From: Mycolicibacterium vinylchloridicum
GTDB lineage: Bacteria > Actinomycetota > Actinomycetes > Mycobacteriales > Mycobacteriaceae
Reading direction: 5' to 3'
Length of the DNA stretch: 64,000 bases
Assembly (NCBI RefSeq): GCF_013404075.1
Contig: NZ_JACBJQ010000002.1
Span: 62,001 to 126,000, forward strand
Each line of letters starts with the position of its first letter. The first letter of the stretch is position 1. Below the pieces are notes generated by a model. The model was not told the DNA's origin and made no database searches. It saw nothing but the letters and a program-made list of their open reading frames with translations. The position numbers and the translations under genes were made by a program. This document shows positions 25,343 through 32,221 of this stretch, piece by piece.

Positions 25343-25996
25343 ATGCACGACCTCGAGAAGACGATCACCGATCGCCGGTCCATCAGGTTGTTCCTCCGGG
25401 ACAGACCGGTGCCAAGGGAACTCGTGCTGGAGTCGTTGGAACTGGCGATTCGAGCGCCCTCCAACTCCAACGTGCAGCCCTGGCACGTGGTCTTCGCATC
25501 CGGTCCGGCCCGCGACCGGCTGGCCGAGGCACTGCTCGAGCAAGCCGATATCGCCGCCCCGCACGTGCCCGCGCTACCGGAGTCGTTCGCCCACCTGCGT
25601 AGCGAGCTGGGCGCCCTGGTCTATGGCACGATGGGTATCGCGCGGCACGACGCGGAGGCCAGACGCCTTGCGGTACTGCGCAACTGGGAGTTCTTCCGCG
25701 CCCCACTGGCCGGAGTGGTGTGCATGCACAAGGACCTGGGATATGTCGACGCGGTCGGAGTCGGGATGTTTCTGCAGACGTTCCTGCTCGCGCTCACCGC
25801 GCGCGGACTGGGCAGCTGCGTGCAGGTGTCCGTGGCCGGCTACCCCGAGGTGCTGCGTGAACACCTCGATATCGGCGAGGACATGCGCATCCTGTGTGGG
25901 GTGTCGATCGGCTACCCCGATCCGGAGTTCGCCTGCAATCAGCTGACGGTGCCGCGCAATCCGCTCGACGACAACTTCGTCTTCAAGGACAGCTGA
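25343..25996 (+). CDS. Nitroreductase-family flavoprotein
   Basis: A 217-residue FMN-dependent nitroreductase-like protein. ITDRRSIRLFLRDRPVPREL and LAIRAPSNSNVQPWHVVFAS are the FMN-binding opening, and ALTARGLGSCVQVSVAGYPE then ILCGVSIGYPDPEFACN closes the fold. Family members reduce nitroaromatics, quinones or ene groups with NAD(P)H. A GGGGAAG ribosome-binding site precedes the ATG. Its stop abuts the DUF1906 stop on the other strand. Confidence 0.9.
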   Translation: MHDLEKTITDRRSIRLFLRDRPVPRELVLESLELAIRAPSNSNVQPWHVVFASGPARDRLAEALLEQADIAAPHVPALPESFAHLRSELGALVYGTMGIARHDAEARRLAVLRNWEFFRAPLAGVVCMHKDLGYVDAVGVGMFLQTFLLALTARGLGSCVQVSVAGYPEVLREHLDIGEDMRILCGVSIGYPDPEFACNQLTVPRNPLDDNFVFKDS

Positions 25997-26755
25997 TCAA
26001 CGGGCGAGGTCCCATTGTCCGAAGTCGGGCGCCAGCACGTCGTCTACGTCGACACTGACACCGTCGATGATCGCGCCCGGGTCCGACGCGGTGACCACCT
26101 CACGCTGGAACAGCACGGCGGCGGGCTCCCGCACACCGCCCGACCAGGCCCGGGTCTGCCACGCCCAGCGATAACCCGCAGTGCTGGACTGCCCGACGAC
26201 TCCGCCATCGATGGCCCACCGGCATTGGCGGGCGCCGCCGTAGATGCCGGTGCGGGGTACGCCGAGCACAGAGTTGATCCCGCGAAACCACTGGCTCGCA
26301 GTGCTTTTCCACGTGTCGGCATTGATGTCCTCATCGACACTGAAGAAGATCGGCGCGGAATCCGGGCCGCCTGCCGCACCATGGAGGCGCAGCGCTGTCT
26401 GCGCGTCGGCCACGCCCCCTTCGTAGCCGCGGGTGAAGTCCGACGGGGTCGGCCAGCCTGGCTTGCCGAACTGGTAGCAGCTGACGACATGCAGGCCGTT
26501 CGCGATCAGCCCGTCGGTGTACTCCCGGGTGACCGGCTTGAAATCGAAGGTGGCACCGGGACGTAACTCCGATACGTACACCAGCGCCCCGTTATAGCCC
26601 GCCGCTTTGATCTGTTCCGGCGAGACCAGCCGGACCGCGAAATCGATGAGCCGCAACCCATCTGCTGATGCCTTCGGGGCTCCGAACATAGCGGCGCCGG
26701 CGAATGCGCCCAGGGCGTACTTGACGACATCGCGTCGTGACGCCACCGGTGTCAC
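25997..26755 (-). CDS. Tat-exported DUF1906 glycoside-hydrolase-like protein (Rv2525c homologue)
   Basis: A 252-residue protein opening with a twin-arginine signal (MTPVASRRDVVKYALGAFAG) and cleavage near SADG. The mature part is a DUF1906 TIM barrel: LRLIDFAVRLVSPEQIKAAG, GALVYVSELRPG, LHVVSCYQFGKPGW, APIFFSVDEDI and GVSVDVDDVLAPDFGQWD. It closely resembles M. tuberculosis Rv2525c, a Tat substrate linked to cell-envelope properties. Its GTG overlaps the stop of the L,D-transpeptidase gene (GTGA), so the two are translationally coupled. Confidence 0.9.
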   Translation of the reverse strand: MTPVASRRDVVKYALGAFAGAAMFGAPKASADGLRLIDFAVRLVSPEQIKAAGYNGALVYVSELRPGATFDFKPVTREYTDGLIANGLHVVSCYQFGKPGWPTPSDFTRGYEGGVADAQTALRLHGAAGGPDSAPIFFSVDEDINADTWKSTASQWFRGINSVLGVPRTGIYGGARQCRWAIDGGVVGQSSTAGYRWAWQTRAWSGGVREPAAVLFQREVVTASDPGAIIDGVSVDVDDVLAPDFGQWDLAR

Positions 26756-27414
26756 TGCTGGGCCGGGATCAGCGACGGGTCACCGACTCCGATGGTGATC
26801 TGTGGGTTCGCCGCCGGGTCAAGCCAATTCAGGACCGACTTCATCTCCTCGCGCCCGATCGCGACACATCCCCATGTCGGAGCGCCGTTGGTCACGTGCA
26901 GGAAGATCCCGGCCACTTTGCCGGGAATGCGCTGGGGATTAGACGCGATGTTCACCGCATAGTCGTAGACCGGTCCGGAATCGTAGAGATTCTCGGCAAT
27001 GCCCGATGGCTGCGACGAGCTGCGCACGTGAGTGTTGTAGGTCGGCGATTTACCGTCCTCGTCCCACCAGTCCTGGTTGGTGGCCTGGAAGTACGGCATC
27101 TTTGTGCCGGGGTTCGGCTCGCGGCCGAAAGCCTGGTCGAAGGTGAACGTCCCGACGGGTGTTCGGTAGACGCCGTCCGCCGGAGCACCGACGCCGAGCT
27201 CACCGACCTTCGCCGGCGTGGGGCCCAGTACCACCTTCCACTCCTGGCCCACCTTCTGGAAGGCTGTCAACGTACCGCTGGTGGCGCTTGCGGCGGGGAC
27301 GCCGACGACGATCCACTGCGAGGTCGCGACGGCGGGCTCAGCGGCGGCCGGTGCGGCCAGGGGCACGCTCATCAGCACCGCACCGATGCTCGCCAACGTC
27401 TTGAACGACTTCAC
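26752..27414 (-). CDS. Exported L,D-transpeptidase (YkuD fold)
   Basis: A 220-residue protein from GTG 27414, preceded by GAGG. The signal peptide reads KSFKTLASIGAVLMSVPLAA, with cleavage near AAA. The YkuD catalytic region reads GIFLHVTNGAPTWGCVAIGR, with His, Thr and the nucleophilic Cys in TWGCVAI; the usual Arg after CV is Ala. This variant is common in ErfK-like secreted proteins. It would form or exchange peptidoglycan cross-links in the periplasm. The coupled downstream DUF1906 gene suggests shared work on cell-wall polymers. Confidence 0.87.
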   Translation of the reverse strand: MKSFKTLASIGAVLMSVPLAAPAAAEPAVATSQWIVVGVPAASATSGTLTAFQKVGQEWKVVLGPTPAKVGELGVGAPADGVYRTPVGTFTFDQAFGREPNPGTKMPYFQATNQDWWDEDGKSPTYNTHVRSSSQPSGIAENLYDSGPVYDYAVNIASNPQRIPGKVAGIFLHVTNGAPTWGCVAIGREEMKSVLNWLDPAANPQITIGVGDPSLIPAQQ

Positions 27415-27496
27415 AGGGCACCTCAGATGTCGGACTCGGCTGAAAATAGGTTCATGGTAACCGCACCGAGCAGACAGTTCGGGTAACGGAAGTGCC

Positions 27497-29842
27497 TCAG
27501 TCGTGGCTGTATCCCAATTCGACGACGACGTCGTGATGGTGCTCACCGGCGGCGGAGAACTCGATCGCCACGTACTCGAGCACCGCGCCGCGAAGGGGAT
27601 TGGGCGAGACGTAGTCGGCGGAGACCGAGTACGTGACGCCGCGCCCGGCTGACAACGCCTGTAGCGGATCGAGGACCGGCATCCGCATGCCGGAATACAT
27701 TGCGAACAGGCGATCATCGATGGTCAGGACGACATCACCGACGACCTCGAGCGGCTGGGGTGCCGCGCCGGTCGCGGTGAACTCGACACCGAACACGCAC
27801 CGTCCCATCGGAATCGGCTCGTCCGACCCGAGGACCTGCTCCTGTCCGCCGATGTTGGCGACGTAGTGCAGTCGGCCATCGGCGATGTAGAGCGCATGAC
27901 CGCCCGCTCGGTCGCCCTGAGCGAAGATCACCCCCTTGGCCTCGGGGCTTTCGATCGTCACCGGCGCACGCAGCGTGAAGCTGCGGCCGCCGAACAGTCC
28001 GCTCATCGGGGTGCGACCGGCAGGCGTGTCGGGGTAGAGCTGAACATGCCGCGGCGCATCCGCCGCGTTGGCCAGCCCTCGGGTGACAAGCTCGGCCACG
28101 CTCAAGTCATTGAGCGGATATCCGTTGTAGCGCAGGGCCTCGGCGTGCCAGAGCGCCTTGAGTTCGTCGAGTTTGTCGGGATGGTCGTCGGCGAGGTCAC
28201 GGATCTGGCTGCGGTCGGTGTCGATGCGGAACAACTCCCACCGATCCTCACTGAACTTCGACCAGCCCGGGCGGCCCGCCGATGCCGAGGTCGGCGGGTG
28301 CACGGCGCTGGCGAACCAACCGTCGTGCCAGATACCGCGGGTGCCCATCATGGAATAGAACTGGACGTGCTTGTCGCTGGATGAATCCGAATCCCGCAGC
28401 GCTGCAGCACAGCTCACGCCATCCAATGGCTTCTGGACGATGCCCTTGACTAGCTCTGGCGGATCGATACCCAGTAGGTCGTAGACCGTCGGCGTGATAT
28501 CGCTGACGTGAACGTAGTGGTCGCGCACCTCGCCGCGCGAACTCAGTCCCCGCGGCCAGGCAAGCACGCACGGGTCGGCGATGCCGCCCTCATGGGAGGC
28601 GTAGCGCTTGAACAATTTGTAGGGCGTGTTGAACGCCATCGCCCATCCGTTGGAGTAATTCATCTTCGTGCCCGGGCCGCCGAATTCGTCGTACCGGTCC
28701 AGGGACGGGGGAGCGTCCACACCACCACGCATCGGGGTGAATTCGTCGAGGGTGCCCGACGGTCCGCCCTCACCGCTGGCGCCGTTGTCCGACATCGCGA
28801 TGACGATGGTGTTGTCCAGCTGCTCGGTAGCCTCCAGATAGTCCAGGATCCGGCCGATCTGCGCGTCGGTGTAGCTGAGGAATCCGGCGAACACCTCGGC
28901 CATCCGGCTGGACACTCGCTTCTGGTCGTCGGAGAGCGAATCCCAGGGGATGACGGTGTCGTGTTCGGGCCACGGCAGCCCGTCGGCGCTGGTGCAGTCC
29001 GCATACGGGTTCATCGGCGACAGTTCGGTGTCCTCGGGGAGCAGGCCGAGTGCCTTCTGGTTGGCCAGGGCGATTTCGCGGTAGCGCTCGTACCCCATGT
29101 CGAACCGGCCCCGGTATCTGTCTGCCCATTCGGTCGGGACCTGATGGGGTGAGTGGCCGGCGCCGGGACACAGGTACATGAACCACGGCTTGTCCGGGGC
29201 GAACGCCCGGTGGTCACGCAGAAACTCGATCGCGTTGTCGGCCAGGTCTTTTGATAGGTGATAACCCTGTTCCGGTGTCTCAGGCGGGTCGATTGGGCGG
29301 CTGTCGCTAACCAGGCTCGGGTACCACTGGTCAGTCATGCCGTCCAGGAATCCGTAGTAGCGGTCGAACCCCCGGCCCAGCGGCCAATACCGTCGGGACC
29401 CCGCGGCGTGGCAATCCTCGGGGGGAGCCAGATGCCACTTGCCCACGGCGTACGTCGACCACCCTCGTTCGGCCAGGACTTCCGACATCAGTGCGGTCTG
29501 TGCGGGAATGCGACCGTTCTGGCCGGGATAGCCTTCGGCCAGGTTCACCACGGAGGACACCCCGACAGTGGTGGGGTTGCGCCCGGTCAGTAGCGCCGCC
29601 CGCGTGGGAGAACACAGCGCTGTCGTGTGGAATTGGGTCAGCCGAATGCCGTGGTCGGCGATGCGCCTCATGTTGGGCATGTCGACCAGGCCGCCGAAGC
29701 AATCCCAGGTCGCGATGCCGGTGTCGTCCCACAAGAGGTAGAGGACGTTCGGCGCGCCCTCGGGCGCCGATGCACCCCGGTACGGCCGCCAGTCCGGAAT
29801 CGAATCGCGGATGTCCTCGGCGATCTTCCCCTGGAATTCCAC
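27497..29842 (-). CDS. Type I arylsulfatase
   Basis: A 781-residue sulfatase from GTG 29842, preceded by AGGAGG. The active-site motif LCSPTRAALLTGRNPT contains the Cys that formylglycine-generating enzyme converts. The metal-binding LLWDDTGIATWDCFGG comes first, YAVGKWHLAPPEDCH gives the Lys/His pair and IVIAMSDNGASGEGG the late Asp-Asn. The C-terminal 250 residues form the extra domain of large mycobacterial arylsulfatases. No signal peptide is seen, so it is cytosolic. It follows the small membrane-protein gene by 17 bases. Confidence 0.9.
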   Translation of the reverse strand: MEFQGKIAEDIRDSIPDWRPYRGASAPEGAPNVLYLLWDDTGIATWDCFGGLVDMPNMRRIADHGIRLTQFHTTALCSPTRAALLTGRNPTTVGVSSVVNLAEGYPGQNGRIPAQTALMSEVLAERGWSTYAVGKWHLAPPEDCHAAGSRRYWPLGRGFDRYYGFLDGMTDQWYPSLVSDSRPIDPPETPEQGYHLSKDLADNAIEFLRDHRAFAPDKPWFMYLCPGAGHSPHQVPTEWADRYRGRFDMGYERYREIALANQKALGLLPEDTELSPMNPYADCTSADGLPWPEHDTVIPWDSLSDDQKRVSSRMAEVFAGFLSYTDAQIGRILDYLEATEQLDNTIVIAMSDNGASGEGGPSGTLDEFTPMRGGVDAPPSLDRYDEFGGPGTKMNYSNGWAMAFNTPYKLFKRYASHEGGIADPCVLAWPRGLSSRGEVRDHYVHVSDITPTVYDLLGIDPPELVKGIVQKPLDGVSCAAALRDSDSSSDKHVQFYSMMGTRGIWHDGWFASAVHPPTSASAGRPGWSKFSEDRWELFRIDTDRSQIRDLADDHPDKLDELKALWHAEALRYNGYPLNDLSVAELVTRGLANAADAPRHVQLYPDTPAGRTPMSGLFGGRSFTLRAPVTIESPEAKGVIFAQGDRAGGHALYIADGRLHYVANIGGQEQVLGSDEPIPMGRCVFGVEFTATGAAPQPLEVVGDVVLTIDDRLFAMYSGMRMPVLDPLQALSAGRGVTYSVSADYVSPNPLRGAVLEYVAIEFSAAGEHHHDVVVELGYSHD

Positions 29843-29859
29843 GGCGATCTCCTCCTGCT

Positions 29860-30291
29860 TCAGACGCCCGCGACCGCGGCGTCGGTGGTTTCGAGTTCGG
29901 CTGGGGCCGCTTTCGTCAGCCAGGGGTGGATGGCCGGTCCGACCAGGCCAACCACAGCCGCAATGCCCAAACCGACCCAGAGATCGACGTTGGAGACCGA
30001 GCTCTCCAGCGCGAGGCCGGCCGCCACAGCCATGGCCACGAGTGCCGTTTTCGCCATCAGAAACCTGCCGATCGGATGGTGGGCGACGGATCGGCCCCGA
30101 CGCGCCGCCCACCACCGTACGGCCGCTGCCACGGCCATGACGACGGCCATCAGCGCGATCAGATTCAGTGCGTGCTCCCATGGCGAGCTGTCGCCCTGCA
30201 CCAGCCAGATCGCGCCGAATTTGATACCGACGGCCAGGTACGCGACGCGGATCAGTGCGTCTCGCGGAATCCGGATGCCGAAAACTGTCAT
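29860..30291 (-). CDS. Four-helix membrane protein upstream of the sulfatase gene
   Basis: A 143-residue protein from ATG 30291 with about four transmembrane segments: ALIRVAYLAVGIKFGAIWLV, ALNLIALMAVVMAVAAAV, TALVAMAVAAGLAL and LWVGLGIAAVVGLVGPAI. No known family. Its start codon lies inside the CTGTCATAACTGACAG palindrome, so binding there by the divergent TetR would block this gene and the sulfatase gene. The pair may form an import or anchoring unit, but that is a guess. Confidence 0.75.
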   Translation of the reverse strand: MTVFGIRIPRDALIRVAYLAVGIKFGAIWLVQGDSSPWEHALNLIALMAVVMAVAAAVRWWAARRGRSVAHHPIGRFLMAKTALVAMAVAAGLALESSVSNVDLWVGLGIAAVVGLVGPAIHPWLTKAAPAELETTDAAVAGV

Positions 30292-30300
30292 AACTGACAG
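30285..30300. promoter_or_regulatory. TetR operator candidate 1 (TGTCA-N4-TGACA)
   Basis: CTGTCATAACTGACAG is a perfect 6-4-6 inverted repeat overlapping the start codon of the leftward membrane-protein gene. It has the same core as the repeat at 30313-30326. Confidence 0.65.
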
Positions 30301-30312
30301 ATTATGGGAAGG

Positions 30313-30326
30313 TGTCAGTCCTGACA
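30313..30326. promoter_or_regulatory. TetR operator candidate 2 (TGTCA-N4-TGACA)
   Basis: TGTCAGTCCTGACA is a perfect inverted repeat with the same TGTCA-N4-TGACA core as the site 27 bases to the left (centre to centre). It lies 25 bases before the TetR start codon. Confidence 0.65.
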
Positions 30327-30350
30327 ACTCTTCGGTGCGATAGTTCCTCC

Positions 30351-30992
30351 ATGACGACCGGTCTCGGCAAGCGTGAGGAACACAAACTCGCGACGCGTCG
30401 CGCCATCCAATCCGCCGCCGATGCCCTGTTCGACTCGCGCGGTTATGCGGATACCACGATCAGGGACATCACCGAGGCCGCGGGCGTGACCGAGCGGACG
30501 TTCTTCCGCTACTTCGCCAGCAAAGAAGCCCTGCTGGTACGCGACATCGAGGAGATGCTGCCGATTCTGGGTGCGGCGATCAGGCGGCGGCCAGCGGGCG
30601 AACACCCGCTGGAGGCGGTCGAGAATTCGTTCGTGAGCTTGTTCGATCGGATGCAGAAGTCCCGCCCCAACCTGTCGTGGCTGTTTCACGACGGACCCCC
30701 GGGCCCCAAACTGGCGAAGTCGACGCCCGGCTTGTTGTTGCAGTTCGAGCAGGAGATCATCGACGCGCTGGCCGACCGGATCCCACGATCCGGGGATCTC
30801 GATCCGGGTGAACAATTCGCAATCCAGGTCCTGGCCCGCTGCGCGGTGGCCGCTCTGCGCAGCGCGGGAATCAGGTATTGGCAACTCGGCCAAAGCCCAG
30901 CCGCCCGCGCCGGCGAGGTCGATCTGATCAAGCAGGCGTTCGCCGTCCTGCGGGACAGCCGTACCGGCTGGACACCGAATCGCAACGCGTAA
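30351..30992 (+). CDS. TetR regulator divergent from the sulfatase unit
   Basis: A 213-residue TetR protein from ATG 30351. The DNA-binding domain reads RRAIQSAADALFDSRGYADT then TIRDITEAAGVTERTFFRYF and ASKEALLVRDIEEML. Residues after 70 form the ligand-binding half. Two identical-core palindromes lie between it and the membrane-protein/sulfatase genes, so it probably represses both directions. Confidence 0.88.
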   Translation: MTTGLGKREEHKLATRRAIQSAADALFDSRGYADTTIRDITEAAGVTERTFFRYFASKEALLVRDIEEMLPILGAAIRRRPAGEHPLEAVENSFVSLFDRMQKSRPNLSWLFHDGPPGPKLAKSTPGLLLQFEQEIIDALADRIPRSGDLDPGEQFAIQVLARCAVAALRSAGIRYWQLGQSPAARAGEVDLIKQAFAVLRDSRTGWTPNRNA

Positions 30993-31008
30993 CCGCGCAC
31001 CCATCGCA

Positions 31009-31027
31009 GTACTGTCCTGGACCGTAC
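31009..31027. promoter_or_regulatory. MmpSL-regulon operator, TetR-gene copy
   Basis: GTACTGTCC-T-GGACCGTAC is a 19-base palindrome with one mismatch between arms, 27 bases before the TetR start. Its RTCC-N-GKACCGTAC core is also present at both mmpS promoters. Confidence 0.65.
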
Positions 31028-31053
31028 CGCCACTTCGGCTCTATGGTGGCCCT

Positions 31054-31650
31054 GTGACCTCGATTGCCGACAGCACCACGGAGCCTTCTCCCTGGTCGCC
31101 GCGTGAAGCCGAATTGCTGGCTGCCACGCTGCAGCTGTTGCAGCAGCACGGGTACGAGCGGCTGACTGTGGACGCGGTCGCCGCGACCGCGAAAGCCAGC
31201 AAGGCCACGGTGTACCGGCGCTGGCCCTCGAAAGGCGAACTTGTCCTGGCCGCCTTCATCGAGGGGTGCCGCCAGGTGGCGGTCCTGCCCGACACGGGCA
31301 CACTGCGAGGCGACCTGCTCCGGCTCGGCGAGGCGATCACCGAGCACGCCACCCGGCACTCCGCCACCATCCGCGCGGTCATGGTCGAAGTGTCTCGCGA
31401 CCCTGCGCTGCGAGAAGCAATGCAGCATCAATTCCTCGACGGCCGGAAGGCACTGATCGAATCGGTGCTACAGAATGCCGTCGACCGGGGTGAGATCCAG
31501 GGCGAGGCAGTCAGCGACGAACTCTGGGATCTCCTGCCCGGCTACCTGATCTTCCGGTCGATCGTCCCGAACCGGCCGCTGACCGCAGAGACCGTGCGAA
31601 TCTTCGTCGACAACGTCCTCATCCCGAGCCTCACCAGACCCCTGGCGTAA
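31054..31650 (+). CDS. TetR regulator of the MmpS-MmpL cassettes (proposed)
   Basis: A 198-residue TetR protein from GTG 31054. LLAATLQLLQQHGYERLTVD then AVAATAKASKATVYRRWPSK is the DNA-binding domain, and the C-terminal half matches the TetR_C type seen in AcrR-like drug-efflux regulators. TATGGT at 31042-31047 lies six bases before the start, so transcription may be leaderless. It stands directly upstream of the first mmpS gene in the same direction. Confidence 0.87.
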   Translation: MTSIADSTTEPSPWSPREAELLAATLQLLQQHGYERLTVDAVAATAKASKATVYRRWPSKGELVLAAFIEGCRQVAVLPDTGTLRGDLLRLGEAITEHATRHSATIRAVMVEVSRDPALREAMQHQFLDGRKALIESVLQNAVDRGEIQGEAVSDELWDLLPGYLIFRSIVPNRPLTAETVRIFVDNVLIPSLTRPLA

Positions 31651-31658
31651 CGGCAGTC

Positions 31659-31687
31659 TTGCACCACTAGATCCAGTACCGTACCGT
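31659..31687 (+). promoter_or_regulatory. Promoter of the first mmpS-mmpL cassette
   Basis: TTGCAC (-35, 31659-31664), a 17-base spacer, then TACCGT (-10, 31682-31687). The operator-like sequence fills the spacer. Three GTACC pentamers run in tandem at 31676-31690. The arrangement matches the promoter of the second cassette. Confidence 0.5.
31666..31684. promoter_or_regulatory. MmpSL-regulon operator, first cassette copy
   Basis: ACTAGATCC-A-GTACCGTAC matches the RTCC-N-GKACCGTAC core, with a degenerate left arm. It lies between the -35 and -10 boxes, where a bound repressor would block polymerase. Confidence 0.5.
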
Positions 31688-31774
31688 ACCGCCTAGGGCA
31701 ATCGGAGCCGACTGCCCGGGAATCGACCCTCCCCCGCCCAGTGTTCGTGTCGCCGGATATCGAAAGGCCTACGG

Positions 31775-32221
31775 GTGCACAGGTTTCCGATCGGAGCGCT
31801 GGCCCGCCGGAGTTGGATGCTGCTGGTCGCGGTGGCAGTGGTGGTGACCGCGGGATTCGCTGTCGACCGGCTGCACGGGATCTTCGGCGCGCATGACGTC
31901 ACCTCCACCCCGAGCGGCTCCGGCAACGACATCGTCCCGTTCAATCCCAAGCGCGTGGTCATGGAAGTCTTCGGCCCGCCCGGCACCCTCGCGACGATCA
32001 CCTATACCGACGTCAATGCCCAACCACAGCGCGCCGACGCGGTTTCGCTGCCCTGGTCGTACGACACCACCACCACCCAGCCCGCGGTCTTCGTCAACGT
32101 CTCCGCCCAGGGCGACAGTGATTCACTCGGCTGCCGCATCAAGATCGACGACGTGGTGAAAGATGAAAGAACGGTCAACACGTTGAACGCCTTCACCTAC
32201 TGCCTGGACAAGTCCGGATGA
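31775..32221 (+). CDS. mmpS: MmpS-family membrane protein, first cassette
   Basis: A 148-residue MmpS protein from GTG 31775. One N-terminal membrane anchor (WMLLVAVAVVVTAGFAVDRL) is followed by a periplasmic beta-rich domain ([45 protein letters not shown]) with two conserved cysteines. MmpS4/MmpS5-type proteins are accessory subunits for MmpL transporters in siderophore and drug export. The stop overlaps the mmpL start (ATGA). Confidence 0.92.
   Translation: MHRFPIGALARRSWMLLVAVAVVVTAGFAVDRLHGIFGAHDVTSTPSGSGNDIVPFNPKRVVMEVFGPPGTLATITYTDVNAQPQRADAVSLPWSYDTTTTQPAVFVNVSAQGDSDSLGCRIKIDDVVKDERTVNTLNAFTYCLDKSG

Noticed and set aside
31676..31690. Triple GTACC tandem repeat considered as a phase-variable microsatellite
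   Set aside because: Only three units, and it is better explained as part of the operator/-10 region shared with the other mmpS promoter.
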